Shown here: piece after piece, positions 1 through 7,579 of the stretch
How the letters are laid out: each line of letters starts with the position of its first letter
Position numbering within the stretch: position 1 is the stretch's first letter
Notes under the pieces: generated by a model
Seen by the model: the letters and a program-made list of their open reading frames with translations, nothing else
Told to the model about the DNA's origin: nothing
Databases searched by the model: none
Program-made: the position numbers and the translations under genes
NCBI GenBank assembly: GCA_021604145.1
Contig: BQIX01000006.1
Span: 1-33,103, forward strand
DNA length: 33,103 nucleotides
Source: Nitrospirales bacterium
GTDB lineage: Bacteria > Nitrospirota > Nitrospiria > Nitrospirales > UBA8639
Reading direction: 5' to 3'

Positions 1-1
1 G

Positions 2-940
2 GTCATTGATCTTGAAGGACAAACAATTGCTCAATTGTCTGAGACTATTGGACCGTTGTTTGAGGAAGCTGTCCGGCTCCTTGCTAATTGCTCAGGTCGA
101 GTGATTCTCACGGGTGTTGGGAAGTCTGGTCTCATTGCCCAGAAAATTGCGGCCACGTTAGTCTCAACCGGCACGCCGGCCATTTTCCTCCACGCTGCTG
201 AAGGCATGCATGGAGATATTGGCATTGTGACTAAAGATGATGTGGTGGTGGCGGTTGGAAAATCTGGAGAAAGCGAGGAGTTGGTGACCATCCTACCTTT
301 TGTCCGGCGATTGGGCGCGCGAATTATTTCCATTACCGCGAAAACCGATTCGACCATGGCTCGTATTTCTGACCTTGTACTTATCACACCCATTAAAGAG
401 GAAGCCTGTCCGCTGAACATGGCGCCCACTTCTAGTACGACTGCGGCATTGGTGCTTGGTGATGCTATTGCGATGACTCTCATGAAATTACGAAATTTCC
501 AACCGAATGATTTTGCGCTGTATCATCCTGGTGGACAATTGGGAAAACGGCTCTTATTGACGGTGGGGGACATGATGCGGTCTGGTGCCGCTAACTCCGT
601 GATTTTGATTTCCAGTGATGTGAGGTCAATGCTCTGTGAAATCACGAGCAAACATGCCGGGGCAGTTTCAGTCGTTGATGATCAGAATCGATTGCTTGGA
701 TTTGTGACAGATTTTGATATTCGTCGAGCACTGGAAGGTGGTGGTGATCTTTTTGCCATGACCATTCAAGAGATTATGAATGAAAAGCCATCTTCGATCT
801 ATGAAGATGATATGGCCATTACGGCATTAGAGTTTATGGAGCGGCGAGAACGGCCGATCTCAGTCCTCCCGGTGCTGAATCGACAGGACCGAGTGGTCGG
901 TATGATTCATCTTCACGATCTTGTCGCCAAGGGATTATAA
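2..940 (+). CDS. kdsD: Arabinose-5-phosphate isomerase KdsD, 5'-truncated by the window edge
   Basis: Interconverts D-ribulose 5-phosphate and D-arabinose 5-phosphate in the cytoplasm, the first step of Kdo synthesis for lipopolysaccharide. The frame is open from base 2 and already reads family-like sequence before a TTG at 35, so the true start lies outside the window, with roughly 15-25 residues missing. An N-terminal SIS domain shows GVGKSG, SGESEE, KEEACPL, APTSSTT and HPGGQLG; these carry the Lys, Glu, Glu and His that are functionally important in E. coli KdsD. Two CBS domains follow, with GFVTDFDIRRAL and GMIHLHDLV marking their ends. No truncation at the 3' end. KdsD is well separated from GutQ-type paralogues only by context, so the isomerase activity is near certain but the paralogue assignment is less so. 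It marks the left, lipopolysaccharide-core side of the locus. Confidence 0.93.
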   Translation, partial: VIDLEGQTIAQLSETIGPLFEEAVRLLANCSGRVILTGVGKSGLIAQKIAATLVSTGTPAIFLHAAEGMHGDIGIVTKDDVVVAVGKSGESEELVTILPFVRRLGARIISITAKTDSTMARISDLVLITPIKEEACPLNMAPTSSTTAALVLGDAIAMTLMKLRNFQPNDFALYHPGGQLGKRLLLTVGDMMRSGAANSVILISSDVRSMLCEITSKHAGAVSVVDDQNRLLGFVTDFDIRRALEGGGDLFAMTIQEIMNEKPSSIYEDDMAITALEFMERRERPISVLPVLNRQDRVVGMIHLHDLVAKGL

Positions 941-993
941 ACACGCACCATCCTCTGTCGTTTTCTAATATTGCTTCCAACGTAATCTTCCTG

Positions 994-2259
994 TTGAACC
1001 GTTTCTTTCGAATGATGGCTTTTCCCTCAATGCAGTCAGTGTATCTGTACGGTCTCATGTTCCTAGGGTTTGCCTTATTCTTTGTGCGCCTAAATCATGT
1101 AGCTGAGTATGTGTTTGTTGCTTTAGTCGTTATCTGGATTGCCGAGAAACTCTATACTCGAAACTTTCATTGGCGTTCAACTTTTTTAGATTGGCCACTT
1201 CTTCTTTTTCTTACATGGATTTTTGTTACAGGGTTTTTTGCCGTTGATCCCGAGTATAGTTTCAATGAATGGCGAAAAACCTTACCTCGATTTCTGATTT
1301 TTTGGTTCGTTGTTCAATCCATCACAACCGAAAACCAGGTTCGTTCAGTGCTTTTTGCGAGCTCTCTTGGGTTAGGTGTTTTGAGCCTGATTGAGGTGAC
1401 ATATTACTTCTGGATTGGGGGAGAGCTCTTAGACTTTTCGTTGGTTTGGGGAAGTCGGGCGGGCGATTTGACGGGGAGTAGTCAATGGCTGGGAACCTAT
1501 TTAGTCCTCGGTTTCCCGATTGTCTTTCTTGGTGTGTGGACCGGGCCTGTTGGAAAGCTGCGCGTTGCGTATATCGCCATCTGTACGGTCATGTTGGGAG
1601 CTGTGCTTCTGGTCCACACGAGAGCCACGTGGTTGGCGATTGGCATTGAGTGTCTTGTGCTTGGCGTTCTCACCCTCAATCGTTATTGGCGAGTCCGTGT
1701 GCTCATCCTTATGGCCACTCTTGTTCTTGTCCTTCTGCCCTTCGGTATTGCCAAGCTGTCTTTTTTGACGGATTTGCATGTGGCCAATCCGACGACGCTG
1801 CAATTACGATTAAATACCTGGTGGTTTGCGATTGATCGTATCGTAGATCAACCTATTCTTGGTCTCACGGGGATTGGATATGGGAAGCATAGTTTTAACA
1901 CGGCTTACCCTAATTTAGGGCCAGGATTCCATACGCATATTCATAATATGGTTATTGCGAGGGTTGTTCAACTTGGCCTGCCAGGTCTCGTGTTATTTGG
2001 ATGGATTTTCTGGGTGATTTTACGATGGTCGTATCGAGGGTTTAAGACGTTCTCACATCTGTTTGTCGGGAGACTCTCTCTGACGATTTTGCTTGGGACC
2101 GTTGGGTTGCTTGTAAGAAATTTATTCGACGATATGTTTATTGGTTCGGTTGTCTATGTATTTTGGCTTTTTATTGGGTTGTTCTGGGTAACGCTCAGTC
2201 TTCATGGTATGGGAATTGCCGCTGCCATGAAGCGACCAGAGCTGAGCGAACATCAATAA
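994..2259 (+). CDS. O-antigen ligase / polymerase-like membrane protein (Wzy_C family)
   Basis: Polytopic inner-membrane protein of about 420 residues with some ten to eleven hydrophobic segments. It resembles the O-antigen ligase (WaaL)/polymerase (Wzy) superfamily, which transfers undecaprenyl-linked glycans on the periplasmic face. Seen: the HTRATWLAIGIE segment near residue 210, typical of the Wzy_C domain, and a periplasmic-loop signature containing GIGYGKHSF, FHTHIHNM and a following LGLPGL, which matches the conserved His-Asn plus G-x-P-G pattern. The TTG at 994 gives the longest frame, but neither it nor the ATGs at 1012, 1015 and 1030 has a clear ribosome binding site, so the start is uncertain by up to 12 codons. 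WaaL, Wzy and related transporters cannot be told apart on sequence. As the only such candidate next to kdsD it may ligate the glycan to lipid A-core. Confidence 0.8.
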   Translation: MNRFFRMMAFPSMQSVYLYGLMFLGFALFFVRLNHVAEYVFVALVVIWIAEKLYTRNFHWRSTFLDWPLLLFLTWIFVTGFFAVDPEYSFNEWRKTLPRFLIFWFVVQSITTENQVRSVLFASSLGLGVLSLIEVTYYFWIGGELLDFSLVWGSRAGDLTGSSQWLGTYLVLGFPIVFLGVWTGPVGKLRVAYIAICTVMLGAVLLVHTRATWLAIGIECLVLGVLTLNRYWRVRVLILMATLVLVLLPFGIAKLSFLTDLHVANPTTLQLRLNTWWFAIDRIVDQPILGLTGIGYGKHSFNTAYPNLGPGFHTHIHNMVIARVVQLGLPGLVLFGWIFWVILRWSYRGFKTFSHLFVGRLSLTILLGTVGLLVRNLFDDMFIGSVVYVFWLFIGLFWVTLSLHGMGIAAAMKRPELSEHQ

Positions 2260-2646
2260 GAAATAGCCTATAGTTTATGATGATTGACAGAAAAATCTCT
2301 TAGTCATATGATTTGATATTTATATTTATCATAATTAGCTGTTACTCATCGTATTATTATTTCATTTTCATCCATCCTCACACATGCCCTATCTCTTCAC
2401 CCTTTCGAATGATTCCTTAATTCTTACCTTCGACCTTTGTAGGTTTTATCGTACGCGATGGGGCGTTCTATACGTAAATTTATAGCAATTTTGTTGTCGC
2501 GACCTTGTTCGATGCCTTTCATGATGTGAGGAGGCAGTCATCGATAAAGTATTCATGGTATTTCCCTGAATGGCATTGTCAGTGAGGGTTGCGTAAATAT
2601 GATGAAGACATCATTAGTAATGGGCAGTGAGGGAAGGTGAGACGCA
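2260..2646. other. 387-base intergenic region: promoter and long untranslated leader
   Basis: AT-rich gap with no convincing gene. It holds a near-consensus sigma70 promoter at 2284-2312, which leaves a leader of about 325 bases before the GT4 start at 2647. Small inverted repeats are visible: ATGATG/CATCAT with a 4-base loop at 2599-2614 and CTATA/TATAG further upstream. None is followed by a T-run, so I see no intrinsic terminator. A good ribosome binding site (GGAAGGTGAG, 2632-2641) ends the region. I found no recognisable ops/JUMPstart element. Confidence 0.6.
2284..2312 (+). promoter_or_regulatory. Strong sigma70-type promoter for the glycan operon
   Basis: TTGACA at 2284-2289, a spacer of exactly 17 bases, and TATGAT at 2307-2312. 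This is 6/6 and 5/6 to consensus with optimal spacing. Transcription would start near 2319 and run into the GT4, SDR and initiating-transferase genes. It is the best promoter seen in the window. Not tested experimentally. Confidence 0.65.
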
Positions 2647-3924
2647 TTGCCTGAACACCCTCAGCAAAAGATTAAAGTCGTTCGAGTCATTGCTCGGTTA
2701 AATATTGGAGGGCCAGCAAAGCAAGCAATTTTTTTAACCCACCGACTCAATGGACGATACTTTCAGTCATCACTCATTACGGGGGTCGTAGGTAGCGATG
2801 AAGAGAAGCTTGCCTTTCTTGATTGCGATCAAGATGGTGAGGTTCATGTTCTACCCCAGTTAGGGCGGGAAATATCTTTATGGCAGGATGTTCGCATTTT
2901 CTTTGATCTGTGCAGGATCTTTAAAGCTATTCAACCAGATATTATACATACGCATACGGCCAAAGCTGGGACTCTCGGCCGATTAGCGGCAATGTGTGCG
3001 GGTGTTCCAATTAAAGTGCATACGTTTCATGGTCATGTGTTCAGGGGGTACTTTGGCCCATTCAAGACCAGGCTTTTTATTGTTATTGAGTGGATTTTAG
3101 CGTATTTCACGGATCGCATTGTGGTTTTGAGTGAAAGCCAACGTCGAGAATTAGCTGATGAATTTCATATTGCTCCAAAAGGGAAATTTCAAATCATTCC
3201 ATTGGGCTTCAATTTAGCACCGTTTACATCTTGTAAGTCAATGGACGAGGCGAGGCATGCATTAGCTATGAACTCGAACGCATTTGTTCTTGGGTTTGTC
3301 GGTCGTCTCGTACCCATTAAAAATCCGTCTCTCCTGCTTGATGCCTATTGTCAAGCAGACGGGTATCGGCGACAAACGTCCAAAGAATTTTCAGATTCAA
3401 CATTCGAGCCCTGGTCTGTCATCGTAGCTGGTGGCGGAGAATTACTAGAAGGCTTGCAGTCAACAGTTCAGGCAAATGAACTCTCCGAACGTTTTCTGTT
3501 TTGTGGTTGGCAACATCACGTTGAACAGGTGTATGCCGCAGTAAATGTCGTCGTCCTGACATCGTTAAACGAAGGAACGCCGGTTGCGTTGATTGAGGCC
3601 ATGGCATCCGGTAAACCTTTCATTGCAACGAGGGTTGGTGGAGTCATTGATCTGATGGTTGGCGACGGATCTTTGCTCATGGCTGATAATGGCGGAGTTT
3701 TTACTATCTATCAGAATGGTATTTTGGTGGAGTCTCGAGACGCAACGGGTATGGCTGGTGCGTTGCTTTATCTTGCCTCTCATCTAGAGGAGGCAGAGGC
3801 CATGGGGCGTGTTGGTCGAGAATTCTCCGTGAAGCTGTTTGATGAACAACGATTGATTGGGGATATACGAGGGTTGTATCAGGACCTGCTCGCAGAAAAG
3901 GGCATTCAGTTTGGACTTGTGTAG
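2647..3924 (+). CDS. GT4-family glycosyltransferase
   Basis: Predicted cytoplasmic or membrane-associated GT-B enzyme of 425 residues that moves a sugar from a nucleotide donor to the growing lipid-linked glycan. The N-terminal donor/acceptor loop reads LNIGGPAKQA (about residues 18-27), HTHTAKAGTLGR and HGHVFRGYF are typical acceptor-domain motifs, GFVGRLVPIKNP starts the C-terminal Rossmann domain, and NEGTPVALIEAMASGKP carries the E-x7-E donor-binding motif. The TTG at 2647 is chosen because GGAAGGTGAG ends 5 bases upstream and no ATG precedes the conserved start. Length is normal, though an insertion of about 20 residues (TSKEFSDSTFEPW region) interrupts the domain between the GRL and AGGGEL motifs. 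Donor and acceptor sugars cannot be predicted. First gene downstream of the 2284 promoter. Confidence 0.9.
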   Translation: MPEHPQQKIKVVRVIARLNIGGPAKQAIFLTHRLNGRYFQSSLITGVVGSDEEKLAFLDCDQDGEVHVLPQLGREISLWQDVRIFFDLCRIFKAIQPDIIHTHTAKAGTLGRLAAMCAGVPIKVHTFHGHVFRGYFGPFKTRLFIVIEWILAYFTDRIVVLSESQRRELADEFHIAPKGKFQIIPLGFNLAPFTSCKSMDEARHALAMNSNAFVLGFVGRLVPIKNPSLLLDAYCQADGYRRQTSKEFSDSTFEPWSVIVAGGGELLEGLQSTVQANELSERFLFCGWQHHVEQVYAAVNVVVLTSLNEGTPVALIEAMASGKPFIATRVGGVIDLMVGDGSLLMADNGGVFTIYQNGILVESRDATGMAGALLYLASHLEEAEAMGRVGREFSVKLFDEQRLIGDIRGLYQDLLAEKGIQFGLV

Positions 3925-3982
3925 CATAAGAACTGCTTTGCTAGTGTATGCCAATGCGTGAACGATTTGTGAGGTATTGTCT

Positions 3983-4957
3983 ATGCGCGTGTTGATTACG
4001 GGTGGTGCGGGATTCATCGGGTCTCACTTGGCAGAAGTCTTCTTGGAGCGTGGTGTCGAGGTGTATATCATCGATGATCTCTCGACTGGAAGTGTGGAAA
4101 ACATTGAACACTTACAAGCCAATCCTCGTTTTCATTATTTTTTTGATACCGTGATGAATCGGTTCTTAATGGCTGAGCTGATAGATCGTACCGATTGCAT
4201 CTTTCATTTAGCGGCTGCAGTTGGAGTTCGGCTCATTGTTGAAAGTCCTGTCCGGACCATAGAAACGAATGTCAAAGGCACGGAAATTGTCCTTGATCTT
4301 GCCAGCAAAAAGAAGAAAACAGTTGTAATCGCTTCGACGAGCGAAGTCTATGGCAAATCAAATGCCATTCCGTTTTGTGAGGATGGAGATCTCGTGATGG
4401 GAGCAACCACAAAGGGACGATGGAGTTATGCCTGTTCGAAAGCCTTGGATGAGTTTTTGGCATTGGCGTACTGGAAAGAAAAACAATGTCCGACTATCGT
4501 TGTGAGGTTATTCAATACCGTTGGGCCACGGCAAACTGGGCAGTATGGCATGGTAATTCCTCGATTTGTTCAGCAGGCGCTTGACGGTCAACCGTTAACG
4601 GTTTTTGGGACGGGTCAACAAAGTCGGTGTTTTACATGGGTGGGAGATGTGGTTGATGCCCTTGTTCAGTTAAGTCAGCATTCTGAAGCCGTGGGAGGGA
4701 TCTATAATATCGGGAGTACTCAGGAAGTGAGTATTCACGATCTGGCTCAGCGCGTCAAGGTGATGACAGATTCGCAATCTGACATTATCTTGATGCCGTA
4801 TGATCAAGCTTACGAGTCTGGGTTTGAAGATATGGAGCGCCGCGTGCCGTCTTTACGCAAAATTCAAAAACTAATTGGATATAAACCAACGCGTGATTTA
4901 ACCGGAATTATCGAAGAAGTCATTCAGTATGCCAAGCAAAAGGAATTGAGCTTCTGA
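3983..4957 (+). CDS. NAD-dependent sugar-nucleotide epimerase/dehydratase (extended SDR)
   Basis: Extended short-chain dehydrogenase acting on a nucleotide sugar in the cytoplasm (epimerisation, dehydration or decarboxylation). From ATG 3983 the protein has 324 residues: the NAD-binding GGAGFIG at 7-13, the Thr-Ser-Glu catalytic triplet TSEVYG near 119, and Y149-x3-K153. The substrate loop NTVGPRQTGQYG and the FGTGQQSRCFTWVGDV segment are typical of the UDP-glucose epimerase / UDP-glucuronate decarboxylase branch. ATG 3983 is preferred over the upstream TTG at 3977 because GAGGT (3971-3975) lies 7 bases before it and the Rossmann strand begins immediately. It ends 2 bases before the initiating-transferase start, implying translational coupling. 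The exact reaction is not assignable. Confidence 0.9.
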   Translation: MRVLITGGAGFIGSHLAEVFLERGVEVYIIDDLSTGSVENIEHLQANPRFHYFFDTVMNRFLMAELIDRTDCIFHLAAAVGVRLIVESPVRTIETNVKGTEIVLDLASKKKKTVVIASTSEVYGKSNAIPFCEDGDLVMGATTKGRWSYACSKALDEFLALAYWKEKQCPTIVVRLFNTVGPRQTGQYGMVIPRFVQQALDGQPLTVFGTGQQSRCFTWVGDVVDALVQLSQHSEAVGGIYNIGSTQEVSIHDLAQRVKVMTDSQSDIILMPYDQAYESGFEDMERRVPSLRKIQKLIGYKPTRDLTGIIEEVIQYAKQKELSF

Positions 4958-4959
4958 CA

Positions 4960-6759
4960 ATGATTGAATTAGCAATCTTCTCCGTATCGTTGCTGTTGGC
5001 ATGTTTACTGACTCCAGTTGTGAAAAGGATATCATTAAAGCAGGAGTGGGTGGCCGCACCAAAAGCTGATCGATGGCATCAATTACCAACGGCACTTCAT
5101 GGCGGCGTTGCGATTTATCTGGCGTTTACCGTTCCGCTTATATTTCTAGGGACTTCTCATTCAAAGCTTTGGGTACTTCTCTTTGCCGCCACTCTTATTT
5201 TTATCTTAGGTCTGATTGATGACTTTCATCATTTGAAGCCCTATACCAAGCTGATTGTCCAGATTATTGCCGCCTGTATTATTGTGGCCAATGGTATTCT
5301 CATTGATGTTCCTACGTTTCCATATGTTGGGCTATTTTTAACAATATTTTGGATTGTGGGTATTACTAATGCGTTGAACCTTCTCGATAATATGGATGGC
5401 TTGTCGGTTGGGACGGGTTGTATTGCCGCACTCTGTCTCGCCGTGGCGGGGGTGTTTACTGGCACAACGTTGATGAGTGTCATTGGGTTTGGCCTGGCTG
5501 GAGCCACATTAGGATTTCTCTTTTTTAATTTTTATCCTGCCAAAATTTTCATGGGCGATTCTGGCAGTCTTTTTCTGGGGTTTTCCTTAGCCACGCTGTC
5601 TTTAATGGGAGGGTGGGAACAGGCCACGAATATCTTTTTGAGTTTGCTCGTGCCGGTCTTGGTGTTAGCCGTGCCGATATTTGACACCTCGTTTGTCGCA
5701 TTAGTGCGGTTTTTTAATGGACAAGCCATTTCTCAAGGTGGACGTGACCATACCTCACATCGAATGGTCGCTTTTGGTCTTCCAGAGCGTACAACCGTCT
5801 TATTTTTCTACGCAATGAGCCTCATGTGTGGGGCCATTGCGTTGACTGGTGTAAAATTCAACCTCTTCTATCCTGCAATGCTCGCGATCCTCTTAGTGAT
5901 TATTTTTTGGTATTTTGGGCTTTTTTTAAGCGGAATCGTGTCATATGAGGAACAAGAATTAAAAAAACCCTTGAGCTTTGGTCGCAATGGTTTTGCACTG
6001 AACATGGTATTTTCTCATAAAAGGCAAATCGGTGAAGTGGTGGTGGATTGCGTCCTCATCGGTGTGTCATTTACGTTGGCGTATTTTGTTCGATTTGAAG
6101 GATTACCTGCCTACTACGTCAACGCAATTACGGAATCGCTTCCATTCCTTATCCCCTTGAAGCTTTTTGTGTTTTTTTATTTTGGATTGTATCGAGGAAT
6201 CTGGCGTTATGTAGGCATGCAGGATCTTATTAACATTCTGAAGGCCGTTACCGTCAGTTCAGTGCTCTCTATTGTGGCGATCGCGATGGTGTTTCGGTTG
6301 GAAGGACATGCCCGGTCAGTATTTTTTATCGATTGGATGTTGTTGTTGCTTATGGTTGGAGGTGTTCGTGTTCTCATTCGTTTGATTAAAGAGTACCTTG
6401 GGTCCTGGGTAAAGCCTGAAGGCAAACGCCTACTCATTATGGGGGCGGGAGATGCTGGAGAGATTGCCTTACGAGAAATTCGCAACAATCCAACGATCAA
6501 CTATATGCCCATAGGATTTATTGATGATGACCGAAGTAAACTGGGGCGGGAAATTCATGGTATTCCGGTCATGGGTACACGCATGGAACTCTTGAGTGTC
6601 GTGCAGAAGTATCGAGTTGAAGAAATTCTTGTGGCCATTCCTTCAGCCAATAAAGGTATGCTGGCAAAAATATTACAGGATTGCCGGGAAACTGGTATTT
6701 CGACGCATATACTCTCCCGAAGTAGGAAGCTTGCCTCTGCCTCTGTGGTATCGGCCTGA
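4960..6759 (+). CDS. Fusion: WecA/MraY-type polyprenyl phosphosugar transferase + N-terminal half of CapD/WbpM
   Basis: Residues 1-320 are a polytopic polyprenyl-phosphate N-acetylhexosamine-1-phosphate transferase of the WecA/TagO type: DDFHHLKP at 87-94, NALNLLDNMDGL at 137-148, MGDSGS at 198-203 and the HTSHR histidine cluster at 264-268. It should start the glycan on undecaprenyl phosphate. Residues from about 355 match the N-terminal part of CapD/WbpM/PglF proteins: four membrane segments (360-475) and a Rossmann domain with GAGDAGE at 495-501 and IGFIDDD near 518. The protein stops at 599, where CapD-like proteins would continue with their catalytic SDR domain, which is absent. The stop is a clean TGA with no remnant seen downstream. 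The fused Rossmann part may be regulatory or bind a nucleotide; its function is unknown. The transferase assignment is firm, the sugar is not. Confidence 0.88.
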   Translation: MIELAIFSVSLLLACLLTPVVKRISLKQEWVAAPKADRWHQLPTALHGGVAIYLAFTVPLIFLGTSHSKLWVLLFAATLIFILGLIDDFHHLKPYTKLIVQIIAACIIVANGILIDVPTFPYVGLFLTIFWIVGITNALNLLDNMDGLSVGTGCIAALCLAVAGVFTGTTLMSVIGFGLAGATLGFLFFNFYPAKIFMGDSGSLFLGFSLATLSLMGGWEQATNIFLSLLVPVLVLAVPIFDTSFVALVRFFNGQAISQGGRDHTSHRMVAFGLPERTTVLFFYAMSLMCGAIALTGVKFNLFYPAMLAILLVIIFWYFGLFLSGIVSYEEQELKKPLSFGRNGFALNMVFSHKRQIGEVVVDCVLIGVSFTLAYFVRFEGLPAYYVNAITESLPFLIPLKLFVFFYFGLYRGIWRYVGMQDLINILKAVTVSSVLSIVAIAMVFRLEGHARSVFFIDWMLLLLMVGGVRVLIRLIKEYLGSWVKPEGKRLLIMGAGDAGEIALREIRNNPTINYMPIGFIDDDRSKLGREIHGIPVMGTRMELLSVVQKYRVEEILVAIPSANKGMLAKILQDCRETGISTHILSRSRKLASASVVSA

Positions 6760-6809
6760 CAAACCATCTTGTCATGACTAGCACTCAAAAGATCTTCAAG
6801 GAAATAATC

Positions 6810-6837
6810 TTGACACATGCTCGGATTTATGTTCAAT
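6810..6837 (+). promoter_or_regulatory. Putative promoter of the winged-helix/UpxY genes, overlapped by an operator
   Basis: TTGACA at 6810-6815 (6/6), a 16-base spacer and TTCAAT at 6832-6837 (4/6 to TATAAT). The -10 hexamer lies inside the first of two palindromes (6831-6845), the arrangement expected for repression by steric block. The weak -10 keeps the confidence moderate. Confidence 0.45.
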
Positions 6838-6867
6838 TTGTGAACAAGTAGCGTTCAATATTTGAAC
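6831..6867. promoter_or_regulatory. Two tandem 15-bp palindromes, likely operator pair
   Basis: GTTCAATTTGTGAAC at 6831-6845 and GTTCAATATTTGAAC at 6853-6867. Both are GTTCA-N5-TGAAC with perfect 5-bp arms, and they start 22 bp apart, close to two helical turns, so a regulator would meet both on the same face of the DNA. The first overlaps the proposed -10; the second lies in the early transcribed region. They sit 36 bases upstream of the winged-helix gene, making autoregulation the simplest reading (inference). Confidence 0.65.
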
Positions 6868-6903
6868 GGACAGAAGCATGAGGTCTTTTGTTAGGAGTTT
6901 CGA

Positions 6904-7482
6904 ATGGATAAAGATGGACAACGTGCCCTTATTGTTCTTCAAGAGATTGAGCAAAATCCTATCCTCACGCAGCGCTCACTCTCTCTCAAGCTCGGTATGG
7001 CCTTAGGATTAACGAATCTCTACCTGAAGAGATTAGTACGAAAAGGACATATTAAAGTTACCACGATTCCAAGGAATCGCATTCGCTATCTTCTTACCCC
7101 TCGCGGTATTAAAGAAAAATCACGATTGACCTATGAATATCTCCAATACTCTTTGACCTATTACCGTGATGTTCGGCAAAGACTGAATCAGACGTTGGCG
7201 TATCTGAGTCAGCTAGGTAAAAAACGAATTGTTATTTATGGAGTTGGAGAACTTGCAGAATTTGCTTATCTTGCGCTTCAGGAAAGTGACCTAATCTTGG
7301 TGGGGTTTGTCTCAGACGAGCCTGGTGACAGTTTTCTCTCTTTTCCTTGCGTCAGTCTGAAGTCGCTACAAGATTGGACGTTTGATGCCATTCTGATTAG
7401 CGATCTTGCTCATATCGAAGCAGGTAGAAAAAAACTTCTTGCCTTACGGATACCAGCAGAACACGTGTTTTCGGTTGTCTAG
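6904..7482 (+). CDS. Winged-helix regulator (EPS-associated MarR-like) fused to a Rossmann-like domain
   Basis: 192 residues. Residues 8-72 form a winged helix of the MarR-like type found in exopolysaccharide loci: a scaffold with LTQRSLSLKLGMALGLTNLY as recognition region, then LVRKGHIKVTT and RYLLTPRGIKEKSR as the wing. A helical linker (73-104) follows. Residues 106-192 look like a compact Rossmann-like domain: the strand RIVIYGVGELAE (108-119), then LVGFVSDE (132-139) and DAILISDL (161-168). The known EPS-associated MarR family is only about 100 residues, so the C-terminal half is an extension that could bind a nucleotide, sugar nucleotide or cofactor. AGGAG at 6893-6897 ends 6 bases before ATG 6904. 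It lies downstream of the palindrome pair and upstream of the antiterminator gene. DNA binding is well supported; ligand sensing is inference. Confidence 0.75.
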   Translation: MDKDGQRALIVLQEIEQNPILTQRSLSLKLGMALGLTNLYLKRLVRKGHIKVTTIPRNRIRYLLTPRGIKEKSRLTYEYLQYSLTYYRDVRQRLNQTLAYLSQLGKKRIVIYGVGELAEFAYLALQESDLILVGFVSDEPGDSFLSFPCVSLKSLQDWTFDAILISDLAHIEAGRKKLLALRIPAEHVFSVV

Positions 7483-7493
7483 ATACCGGAATG

Positions 7494-7528
7494 ATTGCTA
7501 ATAGTCAGATGAATGACTATTAGACAAT
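7494..7528. promoter_or_regulatory. Strong inverted repeat (hairpin) between regulator and UpxY genes
   Basis: Perfect 10-bp arms CTAATAGTCA (7498-7507) and TGACTATTAG (7514-7523) around a 6-base loop. They extend by ATTG (7494-7497) pairing with CAAT (7525-7528) across a single bulged A at 7524. The sequence after it has no T-run, so it is not an intrinsic terminator. It could be an RNA structure controlling the UpxY gene, a processing site or a protein operator. Confidence 0.6.
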
Positions 7529-7579
7529 CCGCAGAGATTCAGTGAGGGAAACTTCGAGTGTAAGTGAGAGGGCGAAGCT

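Noticed and set aside
31-483. Open frame on the minus strand opposite kdsD
   Set aside because: It lies fully opposite a well-supported gene, has no recognisable motif and ends in low-complexity sequence typical of an antisense shadow.
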